From positions 3,481,501 to 3,545,500 of the forward strand of contig CM057475.1 of the NCBI GenBank assembly GCA_030035585.1: a stretch of DNA of 64,000 bases. Direction: 5' to 3'. The stretch comes from Dugong dugon. Taxonomy: Eukaryota > Chordata > Mammalia > Sirenia > Dugongidae. A program made the translations under genes and the position numbers. The notes beneath the pieces are model-generated. The model ran no database searches. It saw only the letters and a list, made by a program, of their open reading frames with translations, and had not been told where the DNA came from. Shown one piece after another: positions 51,023 to 62,335 of the stretch (position 1 is the stretch's first letter; every line of letters begins with the position of its first letter).

Positions 51023-51280
51023 TTGTTCATTGGGGAAAAAAGGAATAATCACACTTTATGGGGATTACTGGATACTGGCTCTGAACTGACACTAATTTCA
51101 GGAGACCCAAAATGTCTTTGTGACTCACCAGTCAGAGTGGGAGCATATGGAGGTCAGGTTATTAACAGAGTCTTAGCTCAAGTTCATCTCACAGTGGGTC
51201 CAGTGCATACCCAAACGCATCCTGTATTGATTTCCCCAGTTCCAGATTGTGTAATTGGAGTAGACATACTGAACAACTGA
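51023..51280 (+). pseudogene. ERVL protease-domain fragment
   Basis: An 85-codon stretch with the retroviral aspartic protease active site LLDTGSELTLISG (DTG codons at 51071-51079) and, about 60 residues on, VPDCVIGVDIL, the usual C-terminal protease block. The catalytic Asp is intact, but the stretch is isolated: stops precede it and a TGA ends it. Reverse transcriptase sequence that should follow is missing. Confidence 0.82.
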
Positions 51281-51310
51281 CAGAACCCCCACATTGGATC
51301 CCTGACAAGC

Positions 51311-51668
51311 GGTTGTTGTTAGGTGCCATTGAGTCGGTTCTGAGTCATAATGACCATATGTACAACAGAACAAAACATTGCTTGGTCCTGCACCATCCTC
51401 ACAATCGTTGTTATACTTGAGCCCACTGTTGCAGCCATTGTGTCAGTCCATCTCATTGAGGGTTCCTCTCTTTTTTGCTGACCCTCTGCTTTACCAAGCA
51501 TGATGTCCTTCTCCAGGGACTGATCCCTCCTGATAACATGTCTAAAGTATGTGAGGCATATCTCACCATTCTTGCTTCTAAGGAGTATGCTGGCTGTATT
51601 TCTTCCAAGACAGATTTGTTCATTCTTTTGGCAGTCCACGGTATAGTCAATATTCTTCGTCAACACCA
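51311..51668 (-). mobile_element. 5'-truncated RTE LINE (3' end only)
   Basis: Reversed RTE 3' end: 'gttgttgttaggtgccattg', 'accatcctcacaatcgttgt', 'caagcatgatgtccttctcc', 'ttcttccaagacagatttgt'. The minus-strand frame 51319-51828 reads the RTE C-terminal region and then leaves it. It joins the ERVL break on the left and an L1 on the right. Confidence 0.87.
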
Positions 51669-53221
51669 ACAAACAATATCTCCCAAAATATGTGAAGCAA
51701 ATATTGACAGAATTGAAAGGAGATATAGACAATCCTAAAACAATAGTTGGAGACTTCAATACAGCACTAACAATAATGGATAGAACATCTAGACAGAAGA
51801 TCATTAAGAAAATAGAGGACTTGAACAATACTACAAATCAAATAGATCTAACATGTATCAAACACTCCACCCAACAACAGCAGAATACACAGTATTTTCT
51901 CTCATACACACAGATTATTCTCAAAGACATACCATATGTTATGTCATAAAACAAGCCTCAATAAATTTAATAAGATTGAAACATATGAAGTATTTCCTCC
52001 AAACATAATGGAATGAAACTAGAAATCAATAACAGCATAAAAACTGGAAATTTCACAAATATTTAGAAATTAAACAACATATTATTAAACAACTAATGGA
52101 TCAAAGAAGAAATCACAAGGTAAATAAGAAAATACTTAGAACCAAATGAAAATGAAAACACATCATATTAAAACTTATGGGAGACACTGAAGTTATAGCA
52201 GTAAATGCCTACATTAAAAGAACAAGAAAGACCTCAAATTAATGACCTAACTTTATGCCTTGAGGAGCTAGAATAAGAAGAGCAAACTAAGCATAAGTCT
52301 ACAGGAAAGAAAGAAATAATAAAGATTACAGTGGAGATAAATTGAATACAGACTATTAGAACAATGGAGGGAACCAGCAAAATCAAGAGTTGTTTATTTG
52401 AAAAGATCAACACAATTGACAAACATTTAGCTACACTGACAAAGAAAAAAATCCAAATAACTAAAATCATAAATGCAAGTGGGAGGTGACTACTGACCCC
52501 TCAGATATAAAAAAAGGATTATAAGAGACTACTATGAATATTTGTATGCCAATCAATTAGATAATCTAAATGAAATGGACAAATTCCTAGAAAAACAACA
52601 AACTGCCTAAATTGACAAAGAAGAAATAGAAAATCTCAACAGAAATCTAACAAGTGAAGAGATTGAATTAGAATAAAAAACCTCTTAACAAAGAAAAATC
52701 CAGGACCAGATGGCTTCACTAGTGAATTCTACCAACCATTTAAAGAAAAATTAACACCAATCCTTCTCAAACTCTTCCAAAATACATCAGAGGAAAGGAT
52801 ACTCTCTAACTCACTCTATAAGGCCAACTTTATCCAGATACAATAGCCAGATAAAGACACCACAAAGAAAGAAAACTATAGTTAAATATACATGCTACAA
52901 CATATATACATGGACCTTGAAAGTATTATGCTGACTGAAATAACTAAGACATAAAAGGACAAATATTGTATGATACCACTTACATATAATATCTATAGGC
53001 AAATGTATAGAGACAAAAGCTTATTAGTTATTACAAAGGACTGTGGGAAGGAGAATGGGGAGTTATTGCTTAAGAGGTACTGAGTTTGTGTTTGGGGTGA
53101 TAAAAATTTTTGGAAACAGTGGTGATGGTTGTACAACTTAGTGAATGTAATTAACATCACTGAATTGTGCACATTTAAAATGGTAATTTTTTAATATACA
53201 TTTTATCACAGTAAAACTTTT
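51669..53221 (+). mobile_element. Old L1: ORF2 endonuclease to early RT, joined to 3' UTR
   Basis: Endonuclease signature IVGDFNTALTIMDRTSRQK in the 51692-51949 frame, with Asp and Asn intact. The linker and RT entry follow to 52885 ('ggaccagatggcttcactag', 'gcctaaattgacaaagaag'). Sequence then skips to the 3' UTR ('ctgactgaaataactaagac' to 'cactgaattgtgcacattta'). About 2.5 kb of ORF2 is missing. Many stops. Confidence 0.82.
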
Positions 53222-54565
53222 TAAAAAAGAACACTACTGGATCTATCATATATGGAGTCCCAGAAAGGTAGAAAAGAGAATGAAACAAAAGCAAAATCTG
53301 AAAAAAATAATGGCCAAGTATATTTCAAAACAGATAAAGGACATCACGACGTATGTGTAGAATAGGATTAAAAAAAAAAACCTAGATAAAAAACCTAGCC
53401 ATATTATAGTAAATATGATTTTTAAAAAAATGCAAAATATCTGAAAAGTACCCAGAAAGTGAAGAAGATAAAATCTTAAAAGGAGTAAAAGTAGGATTGA
53501 CAGTTGACTTCTCAACAGAAACAATAGAAGGCAGAAGATTTGAAATGCTATCTACAAAGTGCTGAAAGAAAATTACTGCCAACATAGAATTCTATAGATA
53601 CCAGAGATAAACTTCAATAACAAAAAGCTAAATAAAAATGTTTCCACTTAAAGAAAAACTGTATGAATTCATTATTATTAGACTTGCCTTAAAAAAAAAA
53701 AAATCAAAGGCAGAAGTAAAATTATCCCACATGAAAACATAGAAGTGTAGGAAGGTATGAAAAATAAGGTAAAGGATAGATATGTGGATAAAACTAAAAG
53801 AAAAGTGACTGCACAAAACAAAACAAAAAAAGAATGATGAAAATAACACAAAAAAGTAGAAGGAGTGTAAATTAAATAAATACATGTTACATTCTAGTAC
53901 TGTTGGAAAATTTGTAAAATTAATAATTCATATTATTCCGCTATATGTCAAGGATGTGTGTTTTCATCCCTAAGATAACCACTAAAAGGGTAGTGAAAGA
54001 AATGTATAACTAAAAAGTTAAGAGGGGAATTTTTTTTTATTCTGCTTTAGGTGAATGTTTACAGAGCAAATTAGTTTCTCATTGAACAATACACATATTG
54101 TTCTGTCACATTTGTTGCCTATCACATGACTTGTCAACACTCTTCCCTTCTCGACCTTTGGTCCCCCATTTCCATTTGTCCAGCTTTTCTGTCCCCTCCG
54201 ACCTTCTCATCCTTGCTCCTGGACTGGTGTGCCCATTTAATCTTTTATTGTTGTTTGTTTTACAGTTCTGTCTAATCTTTAGCTGAAGGGTGAACTTCAG
54301 GAATGACTTCAGTACGGAGTTAAAAGGGTGTCTGGGGACCAAGGGGGAATTTAATAATAAAAACCTTTTGATTACTCTAAAAGAAGACATAAAAAGAGAA
54401 AAACATATATATGAACTAGGTGGAACTAATAGAAAAAGAAATGGAAAAATGGTTAATATAAACACAAATATATCAGTAATGATATTGAATATTAATGGAT
54501 TAAATACTCTGTTTACAAGACAAAGATTTCCAGATTGGTTAAAAAAAAAAATCTGTGTCAGTAGA
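53222..54565 (+). mobile_element. Old L1M fragment: ORF1 C-terminal region and ORF2 start
   Basis: Sense L1M sequence with ORF1 C-terminal blocks ('gaagatttgaaatgctatct', 'gaattctatagatacca') up to about 54010. After a small insertion (54033-54340) comes the pre-ORF2/ORF2 start region ('aatattaatggattaaatac', 'caaagatttccagattgg'). No usable frame. Confidence 0.6.
54033..54340 (-). mobile_element. 5'-truncated L1 3' UTR fragment with target-site duplication
   Basis: Reversed elephant-type 3' UTR: T-tract, 'gtgaatgtttacagagcaaa', 'cttctcgacctttggt', 'aagggtgtctggggacc'. Flanked by 'aagaggggaattt' (54020-54032) and 'aagggggaattt' (54341-54352). Confidence 0.85.
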
Positions 54566-55049
54566 GGTCTAGTGGAGAGACTCACATCCCACCTCCACAT
54601 AGAAGTCACAAGACATCTTTCCCCTTCCAGGTGTCAAAGAAAGTTGAGTAGGAAACCTGGACTTTCATCCCCAACATGACAGTAATGAAGTGGTACTCTC
54701 CCTCCCCAGCTAGTGAAATGTCAGAGGAGGCCTAGTAAAACAAGGCCTTTGTTTCTAAAATAATACCAGAGTCCAATGACATAATCCAGAATCTCATGGT
54801 ATAATTCCTCAAATATCCGAGTTTCAGTAAAAAATCACTCTATGTGTTAAAAATCAGGAAAATACCAACTTGAATAAGAAAAGACAATCTACAGATTGCA
54901 ATACCAACATGGCACAGATGTTGGAATTATATGACAAGGATTTTAAAGCAGCCATCATAAAAATGTTTCAAGCAATTATGAACACGTTTGAAACAAATGG
55001 AAAAACAGTGTTGAATGAAAGAAAAATGGATTAATGTGGTTTATAACTC

Positions 55050-55100
55050 ATACTAATATAAGGTCACTAGGAGTCGAAATTGATTCAATGGCAAAGATTT
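55050..55100 (+). mobile_element. AfroSINE tail remnant
   Basis: 'aaggtcactaggagtcgaaa' and 'ttgattcaatggcaaag' are the last 50 bp of an AfroSINE in forward sense; the rest is missing. Confidence 0.65.
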
Positions 55101-55111
55101 TTTAATGGTTG

Positions 55112-55450
55112 GTTGACAAAATAGTGTCAGTGGTCAAGTGGACAATGCCTCTTAGACATTTCCTTCCTGAATCTTCAGCCTAGCTTCCTGTAAATCAGGC
55201 CACCCTCATTGTCCAATGACATTCTGACATCATTCTATCCTCATTGATCAATGAAATCCTGACAGTGTATAAGCCAATAAGAAATAAGCTTCTTTTGTTT
55301 CCTCATATTGTCCGTAAAAGCCAATCATTGTTGTACTTGGGGAATATCTTTCCACATGTGGTTTGGTGCTACTGGATCCATGAATCTTCTGCCCAAATAA
55401 ACCTCATTTAATGGATTACTATTATTATGGACTCAGTTTCTTCTGACAAC
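55112..55450 (+). mobile_element. Probable solo LTR (ERV1-like)
   Basis: About 340 bp splitting L1M ORF1. It starts 'tgacaaaatag', ends 'tttcttctgacaaca', and has a polyadenylation signal 'aataaacctcatt' 50 bp before the end, as in gammaretrovirus-like LTRs. Boundaries rest on where L1M resumes. No internal viral sequence. Confidence 0.5.
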
Positions 55451-56145
55451 AGGAAAAAATGGAAAAAAGTCTCAGCAAATGAATAGAAGACACAAAAAAG
55501 AACCAAATGGAAATTTTAGAACTGTAATATGTAATAACCAAAATTAAAAAGAAAAAAAAAAACTCAATGAGTTGGCTCAACAGCAAAAGTGAAGAAACAG
55601 AAGATAGAATTAGTGAACTTGAAGATAGAATATTATCCAATCTGAATAACAGAGAAAAAATAGACTGAAAAAAGAGAAGTAAACAGAGACTCAGGGACTT
55701 GTGGGAGTATAAAAAAAGATCTAATATATGTGTAACTGAATGATAAGAGAGAGGGTGGGGCTGAAAAGTGTTCAAAGAAATAATGGCTGAAAATTTTCCC
55801 AGTTTTGCAAAAGACATGAACCTACAGAGTCAGGAAGATGAGTGAACCTCTAACAAAATAAACCCGAAGAAATCCATGCCAAGGCACATTGTAATCAAAT
55901 GTCAGAAAACTAAAGACAAAGAAAAAATCTTGAAAACAGTGAAGGAGAATGACACTTTACTTATAAGGAAAAAGAAAAATCAAATGACAGTGAATTTCTT
56001 ATCAGAAACAATGGAGGTCAGAAGGAAGTGGTTTCAAGTGCTGAAACAAAAAATCCGTCAACCCTGAATTATATATCTATGGAAAATAACCTTTAGGAAT
56101 GAGGTAGAAATAAAGACATTGAAACAAATTTCTGACAAGATTACC

Positions 56146-56170
56146 AAAAAAAAAAAAAAAAAAAAAAAAA
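56146..56170. repeat. Poly-A run (25 A)
   Basis: An uninterrupted A run between the L1M ORF1 part and an L1M 3' part. It may mark the tail of a truncated insertion or a junction of two L1M copies. Confidence 0.9.
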
Positions 56171-57645
56171 GGAAAAGTTCTGCCAATCCCTCTCACGAAC
56201 TAGGCATAAATACACTAAACAAAATATTAGTAACATGGATCTAGTGATAAGCTAACAAACTGACTCTAAAATGTATATGAAAATGCAGCATGCCAAGAAT
56301 AGTCAAGGTGATCTTGAAAACAAAACAAAACAAAACAAGAATAAGAAGAGCATTGCCAGATAGCAAGACTTATTTCAAAACTATAGAAATTAATGCAATG
56401 TGATATTAGTGCAAGGATAGATTAATAGATTAAGTGGAAAGAATAGAGACTCCTGAGACAGTTCAGACATATAAAGGAAAGGAACTTGATTTATAAGAAA
56501 ATTCGCATTGCAGTGCCCTGGGAAAAGGATGGCCTTCCACAAATCCAATGGGGTCAACTGGATATCCATAGTGAAAATTAATGAATCTTGATCCGTATGT
56601 CACATCATATACTATATCAATTCTAAATGAACTAAAGATCTAAATGAGAAACAGTATAAGTTCTAGAAAAAAGTAGAATAACTTCATCATAAAATTGGAT
56701 TGGGAAATTTTTCTTACACAGAACACAGAAAATGCTAACTATAAAATAAAAAAGTTACATAGGACTATATAATACAATTAAATTTTTCTGTATATAAAAA
56801 CACACTGTTAAGATGATAAATAGCAAGTCACAGGGTGGAGAAGATATTTACAATACATCCAGCTGACAAAAGTCTTGAATCTAGAATAGATAAAGAACTC
56901 TTACACATCAATAAGAAAAAAAATGCATTTTTAAGTGGGAAAAAGTCTTGAAGAGGCACTTCACAAAAAGAAATAGCTAAATGATCAATTAATATATGAA
57001 AAGATTCTCAATTTCATCAGTCATCAGGGAAATGCAAATTAAATCTACATTGTTATACTCCTACACACCGACCAGAATGGCTAAAATTAAAAAGACTCAT
57101 GAATTCAACTGAAACATTCTACTGATGGGTATATAAATCAGTACAATCACTTTGGAAAAACTGTTTGGCAGTATCTATCACTTGTAGATGTAACAAAAAT
57201 ACATGCCAAAAGGTAAATTAAGGAATATTTATTACAATGCAATTTATAATAATAAAAAAACTAAATTGGAAACAAAATATCCATTAATAGAAGAACTAAT
57301 AAATAAATTGTGATAAATTCGTACAATGAAATGCCAGATAGCTATCAGAAAGAAGAAAATACTACTACATGCAGCAGCGTGCTTGCATATCACAAACATA
57401 ATGCTGAGCAAAGAAAGCCAGACACAAAAAAAGACATTCAATATAATTCCATTCTTACTTTAGTTGGGAGATAGTAACTGAGAGGAGGCATGAGAGGGGC
57501 TTCTGGGGGTGTTGGTAATGTTTCATTTCTTTATCTTGGTGATGGTTACCTAGGCATGTTGACTTTGTGAAATTCCAGTGAAGTGGAAACTTATGATTTG
57601 TGCATTTGTAAACATGATATTCTTCAATAAAGTTTACTTTTAAAA
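56171..57645 (+). mobile_element. Old L1M: ORF2 C-terminal part and 3' UTR
   Basis: Sense-strand blocks of ORF2 ('gggtcaactggatatccata', 'ctgacaaaagtcttgaatct', 'gaaatgcaaattaaatctac') and a 3' UTR ending 'tcttggtgatggttacctag' ... 'cttcaataaagtttac'. No long frame. The left part is the more diverged. Confidence 0.75.
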
Positions 57646-57908
57646 GCATAGGAAGAGAAAATATGGAGTTAATGGCATTTTATCCAAAAGCTGAAATCTT
57701 AGGCAAGTGCAAATGAATTTCATGCACACGCACACACACACAGATAGCATATTCATTTCTTAGGTTACAGATGGAAAAGTGCAAGTCAGTGTCTCTGATA
57801 ATATGAGTTGAAGCCTAAAAAATTTTTTTTTTTTTGGTCTTCCACGTTCCAGCTCAACCACGTGTTTTAGCCTTGCAACTTACTGTCTCAGTTTTCTGGG
57901 ACAAGTTT

Positions 57909-58294
57909 GTCTTAGTTTGCTAGTGCTGCTATAACAGAAATACCAAAGTAGGTGGCTTTAACAAACCAAAATTTATTTTCTCACAGTTTAGGAGACTAGA
58001 AGTCTGAATTCAGGTCACTGGCTCTAGGGGAAAATCCTTGTCTCCTTCACCTTCTATAGCCCTGGCATTCCTGGGTTCCTTGGCAATCTTCATGTTGCAT
58101 CTGTATTCCCCTCATTTGTGTTTGTGCTTCTGTGTCTAATCTGCTCTTTTTATAACTCAGAAGTGATTAGGTTTAGGACACATCCTATACTGACATGGTC
58201 TCATTACCATAGCAGAGAAAACTCTATTCCCCAATGGGCGTAGAGGTTAGGATTTTAACACATATTTTGAGGGTACACAATTCAATCTGTAACA
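57909..58294 (-). mobile_element. MLT1-like (MaLR/ERVL) solo LTR
   Basis: Reversed LTR: 'tgtcttagtttgctagtgct' at left, 'aaaatttattttctcacagt', and 'ttcaatctgtaaca' at right. Old, mammal-wide family. Confidence 0.82.
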
Positions 58295-58794
58295 AGCCTT
58301 CATCAAGTAAAGGAAACCTTTTCTTGCCTTATCAACATACCAGAGGGGAGTGGCCATCTAATCACTTCTTTTTCATTTTCCTCTTAAGATACATAAGAAA
58401 GGCTGGTTGTTCTACATGATAAAACATATTCACGTCACCACCCTCATCCCTCTCCACATACAGTGCCATGTATAGAAGTGAAAATGCTTCACTCGAGTCA
58501 ATGTGATGAAAGTTGAGGTTAAAAATAATCTTCCCACCATCCCTCTTCATAGACCATTGACACATCATCAAGCTAAAACCTATGTGCTGAGGCTTATGTA
58601 AGTCTGGGTTGTCCAGGAAAGTGTCAGCTGGAGCACTTGTGATGTAACCTAGCCCCAAATGGTTGGGAGTCTGGCAGATTGGACAGAAGGTGCTGCTTTT
58701 GTGTCTCAAAAACCCTGAGAGGATGATCAATGGGTCCCTGGGTTTAGTTGTTTCTTGTAACACATTGTAACTGTTAACCATTTAAGATCTGTAA
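58295..58794. other. Unassigned intergenic sequence
   Basis: A 139-codon minus-strand frame (58362-58781) lies here. It has no recognisable domain, ends in a Lys-rich tail from an A/T tract, and no exon signals surround it. I regard it as chance. Confidence 0.4.
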
Positions 58795-59020
58795 TCTGAC
58801 TCCCTGTTACCAAAGATTGATCCAGTCATTTATGATGTGTGACTTTGAGCAAGTTACTTAATTTTATTGTATCTAGCTTCTTTTTTTTTTTTTTGAAATC
58901 TGTAAAATTTGAAAATAAAGGTATCTACTTCATTGTTATGAGAATTTAAAGGATTTAATACCTAAAATGTGTTTCTTACAGTAACTGGCACATAGAAGAG
59001 CTCAATAAATGTTATGTATA
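58795..59020 (+). mobile_element. MIR SINE relic
   Basis: Forward MIR: 'tgtgactttgagcaagttac', 'gaaatctgtaaaatttgaa', 'aactggcacatagaagagc' and 'tcaataaatgtta'. A T-run has expanded in the middle. Confidence 0.88.
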
Positions 59021-59682
59021 ACTACTGCTTCCGAACAGGTTTTATCCTGGAAATCTGGTAACAAAGGTCTGAATAAAGAAGAACAAATTAATTCAAAACT
59101 ACAGGAGGCTTAGCCCAGTATTACTCCTGTGTAGGCATTACTCATCCTTACCAGGGATGGGGAAAGTCTAGGACTTCTTCTTAATCTTATGACAAAGACT
59201 AACATTGCTAACAGAGTCTACAAGCTCCCACACTGGGAAGGGGCGTTGGAGAAGGTGTGCAAGTATCATGGCACCAAGGCATGGGAAGCCCTTCTTAACC
59301 CAACACTCTCCCACTTGCCTGATTGACTGACTTCCAGGGTCTGGTTATGGCTGATTACCTATGCGTAGCCTGATTACTTATGTTTAGCCTGATTTTGCTA
59401 GGCTTTGACTCCTGCTTTGTCATGTCTGATACTTGCTGTCAAAAAATTACCTGATATTGTCATCCTTGCCTGCAGGTATGACTCTGATTGCCCTCAGACC
59501 AATTGTAATGAAAACTCTATCACAAGGCCTGATCCCTTATTCCTATTCTTGTTCCTTGACTGTAATTCACTCCCCTAATCCCAGCTGGTAGACCTGGGTT
59601 CTCTTGATCTGGCAAGCTTGAAACAATGGGCTCTGATAGGGAGTAGGGCTGGGGTAAACGTTACCCACTGTGTGCTAGGTGT
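59021..59682. other. Unassigned intergenic sequence
   Basis: Contains short repeated phrases around 59345-59400 ('gattacctatgcgtagcct', 'gattacttatgtttagcct', about 20-bp period) that may be a small tandem duplication. No gene. Confidence 0.45.
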
Positions 59683-60067
59683 GATGATAGATAGACAGAC
59701 AGATAGATAGATAGACAGATGATAGATAGATAGATAGACAGATGATAGATAGATAGATGGATAGATAGATAGATAGATAGACAGATGGATAGATGGATAG
59801 ATGGATAGATGGATGGATAGATGGATAGATAGATAGATGTTGTTATTGTTAGTTCTGTTGAGTCTATTCTAACTCATGGCAACCCCAAATGTATAGAGTA
59901 GAACTTCTCCATAGGGTTTTCAAGGCTTTGACATTTCTGAAGCAGATCACCAGACCTTACTTCTGAGGTGCCTCTGGGTGGGTTTAAACTGCCAAACTTT
60001 TGGTTAGTAGTACATCACATAACCAATTGCAGGGACAATAGATAGATGGACAGACAGACAGACAGAG
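59683..60067. repeat. GATA/GACA microsatellite, split by an AfroSINE
   Basis: (GATA)n with GACA and GATG interruptions from 59683 to 59838, then a SINE, then GATA/GACA again at 60037-60067. Long impure tetranucleotide arrays like this are often length-variable. Confidence 0.92.
59839..60036 (-). mobile_element. AfroSINE inside the GATA microsatellite
   Basis: Reversed: 'ttgttattgttagttctgtt', 'ccccaaatgtatagagtaga', 'gaagcagatcaccagacc', head 'ataaccaattgcaggga'. Microsatellite on both sides prevents a clear target duplication. Confidence 0.85.
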
Positions 60068-60094
60068 CTATAGAAATCCATCTGTCTAAGTATC

Positions 60095-60275
60095 TATGAA
60101 TGAGAGCCCATGTTATCCTTACAATTCTTTGTATATCGTATGTGTTATTACCCCACGTTATAAAAAGGAAACAGCTTTACAGCTGTCAAATCACATAAGT
60201 AGCAATGGAAGTCCTGGGATTCAAGCCCAGACCCAGGTAAACCTAAATCCAGGGATTCTTCCACCACAATGTGTT
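60095..60275 (-). mobile_element. MIR SINE relic
   Basis: Reverse MIR pattern: 'ttataaaaaggaaacagctt', 'caaatcacataagtagcaa', 'gggattcaagcccagac'. Confidence 0.7.
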
Positions 60276-61435
60276 GCTGAGGCACTGGGAAGAAGATTGT
60301 TGATAGCCTAGAACTTAGCCCTTTGTTTCCCTTCCCTCTTTCCCTTTCACATGTCCTGTACTCCTGAGAAATACTACTCTGCAGACCTCACCTCCACCTG
60401 ACAAAAACTGTGGGGCTGCTTAGAAGATGTATGAGGGTAACAGTGCTGGAGATTGTGAGTGGCCTCTACTACGGTACAGAGGTAACACTCAGACCTGGGG
60501 TTAATGAATATTGAGGTTTTAAGCATATGGTGGATGGGGTCAAGGCTACATGCTAATCTCAGACTTGATGATCATGCTGACTCAGAACACTCCAACCAAT
60601 GGATAACACAATAGCTCTGTGGGCAGGCTGTTCTAAAGGGGCGTGGGGGGGGGGGTCAATAACATAACCTTCCTACAGAGAAACTACTGCAGCTTAGTTT
60701 CAGAAGGCACCTACAGGGCTATTCCCTAGGGACTGGGCAGAGAAACATGGCATGCTAAAGGGCTTGTTTGTATCTCTCCTAGAGGCTGGCACTAGGGAAT
60801 CCACTCCCACACTCCAGATAAGACTACTTAGCCCAGATTCCCAACATTTGCCCAGCTGTATGGTCACCAGCTGCCAGTCAGATGGGAACTTGAAAGGCTA
60901 CGTGACCTCCAGATAAACAAAACAAGATCTGAGGTAACAGCAAAAATCAGGCAAATATTTGTGATAGAAATTGATTTTGAACTTTCCCCTGTTGTGTAAG
61001 CAATTTACTAGCAGAGCCTGACCTTTGTAAACTTGTTTTCTGCTGGGTATTTTTGGATAATTCATATGATTGCATAGGTGCTCCATACTAGCTGTATGAA
61101 TCAACATGTAATGCTGTGGCACCAAAGCATGTGATTTGGGGCTACTTTGCAGGAAGTCTAGTGTGGCTCCTCAGCAGGTGAGTGATGATTCTGTCTTCTC
61201 TGATCTGGATAGAAAACACTTGGATTCTTTGCTCTGGTACCCAACTTTTAGGAAGGATATACAAAATTGAAGCATGACCCAAGGACATCTATAACAGCAA
61301 GATGGCCCAAATGGGTGAGTTAAGAATAAAATACAGTCCCATCTCCTATGCCTGCCACTCCTTGGCTCACAAACTGTGTCTTTACATGGCTGATAGAAAA
61401 AAATCTTAACCCTTGGAAGACATGGGTTTATTATT
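60276..61435. other. Unassigned intergenic sequence
   Basis: Includes a short G run at 60642-60655. No gene, RNA or repeat that I can support. Confidence 0.45.
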
Positions 61436-61562
61436 AAGACTATTGTGAAGAAGAAAAAGGGGAAGATGGTGAAGAAGAAGATGAAAGTAAGGAGAAAAGG
61501 GAGGAGGAGGAGAAGGATAAGAGGAAAAGGTGAGGAGGGAGAGGAAGGAGAAAAGGAAGAAA
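61436..61562. repeat. Purine-rich low-complexity tract (GAAG/GGA)
   Basis: Almost pure A and G on the plus strand. It explains the pyrimidine-type minus-strand frames at 61171-61623 and 61406-61588. Confidence 0.9.
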
Positions 61563-61579
61563 TCATGCTTCCTGAATGC

Positions 61580-61765
61580 TCCCTGCATGCTAAGCTTTTT
61601 GCATAAAACATCTTAATCATCAAAACAATCTTATGGGTAGCTACCGATGATTTCCCAGTTTTTCAGATGAGAAACTCACGCCTAGAGAGGTAAGATAACT
61701 TACCCAAGGCCAGGCATCCAGGAGTGATGGATCTGACACTGGAGTCCCTAGTGTAACTTCAAAAG
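61580..61765 (-). mobile_element. MIR SINE relic
   Basis: Reverse MIR core: 'ttttcagatgagaaactcac', 'gcctagagaggtaag', 'aacttacccaaggcc'. Confidence 0.78.
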
Positions 61766-61825
61766 CCCCACCCCTGCCTCTGCACTAGTTCTACTGGCTT
61801 GTATCGACACAGGATGCCACTACAG

Positions 61826-62060
61826 GTGCTGTATTTTTACATAAATAATGAGCGCCTTCTACATTTGTTTGCTAACTGCTCCATTCTCCTGTGAGGTATT
61901 TTCATAAGTGCTGCTATGCTAATATTTTTTTACATGTTGCTGTAAAAAAATAGCATCCTGTGCTTATGAAAATACCTTGAGGGGGCAGTCGGCAAACAAC
62001 CTCGAGGCAGAGGTTGGCAAACAAATGTAGAAGGCACATTATTTGTGTAAAAATATGGTA
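61826..62060. mobile_element. Palindromic MITE-like (foldback) element
   Basis: Three nested inverted pairs share one centre. The outer arms of about 44 bp are 61831-61876 and 62013-62056 (both contain 'cttctacatttgtttg' in inverted sense). The middle arms are 'gaggtattttcataag' (61893-61908) and 'cttatgaaaatacctt' (61963-61978). The inner hairpin is at 61924-61949 ('tttttttaca'/'tgtaaaaaaa'). No ORF. This is the build of a non-autonomous DNA transposon; family not assigned. Confidence 0.65.
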
Positions 62061-62335
62061 GTCCCACCTTTAACATATTCGAATTACGACAAACTGCACT
62101 TAACGACCACCCCTTTTTTTTTGGTACATCTTATTGTTAGTAATATGTACCATATACATTGTTGCAGCAAGTAATTTGCTGATGTTATCATTCTCAGATG
62201 TTTAGATGCAGATGTTTCCAACCCCAGAGACAAATAAAAATCAGATTTATAAAGATACTGATAATAAAAGTCAATAATAATGAAAACTAAAAACTAAAAA
62301 AAAATGAGATATTTGACTTACATCAAAACAAACGT

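Larger units (their letters stand above)
48335..51292 (+). mobile_element. ERVL endogenous retrovirus, 5' part (LTR, primer site, gag, protease)
   Basis: A 5' LTR (48335-49108) followed directly by a primer-binding-site-like stretch ('tgataccaagtg', 49111-49122; ERVL uses tRNA-Leu), then about 2.2 kb of internal sequence with decayed gag and protease homology. It ends abruptly near 51292, next to an RTE fragment. The rest of pol and the 3' LTR are absent. ERVL elements have no env. Inserted into an L1M ORF2. Reading frames carry many stops, so this copy is inactive. Confidence 0.83.
54566..56145 (+). pseudogene. Old L1M 5' UTR end and ORF1, interrupted
   Basis: 54566-54890 resembles the L1M 5' UTR ('ccttccaggtgtcaaagaaa'). 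ORF1 follows: 'gatgttggaattatatgaca' at 54915, a break at about 55030-55450 (SINE remnant plus LTR), then 'aaccaaatggaaattttaga' (55502), 'gaacttgaagatagaatatt', and the C-terminal part to 56100. The plus-strand frame 55876-56067 covers the C-terminal domain (KDKEKILKTVKENDTLLI). Several frameshifts. Confidence 0.72.

Noticed and set aside
59683-60067. CRISPR-like periodic repeat
   Set aside because: It is a tetranucleotide microsatellite with a SINE insert. There is no spacer-repeat structure, and the window is mammalian.
61171-61623. 150-codon minus-strand frame with a Phe/Leu/Ser-rich centre
   Set aside because: The centre is the complement of a GAAG purine tract and the right end overlaps a MIR.
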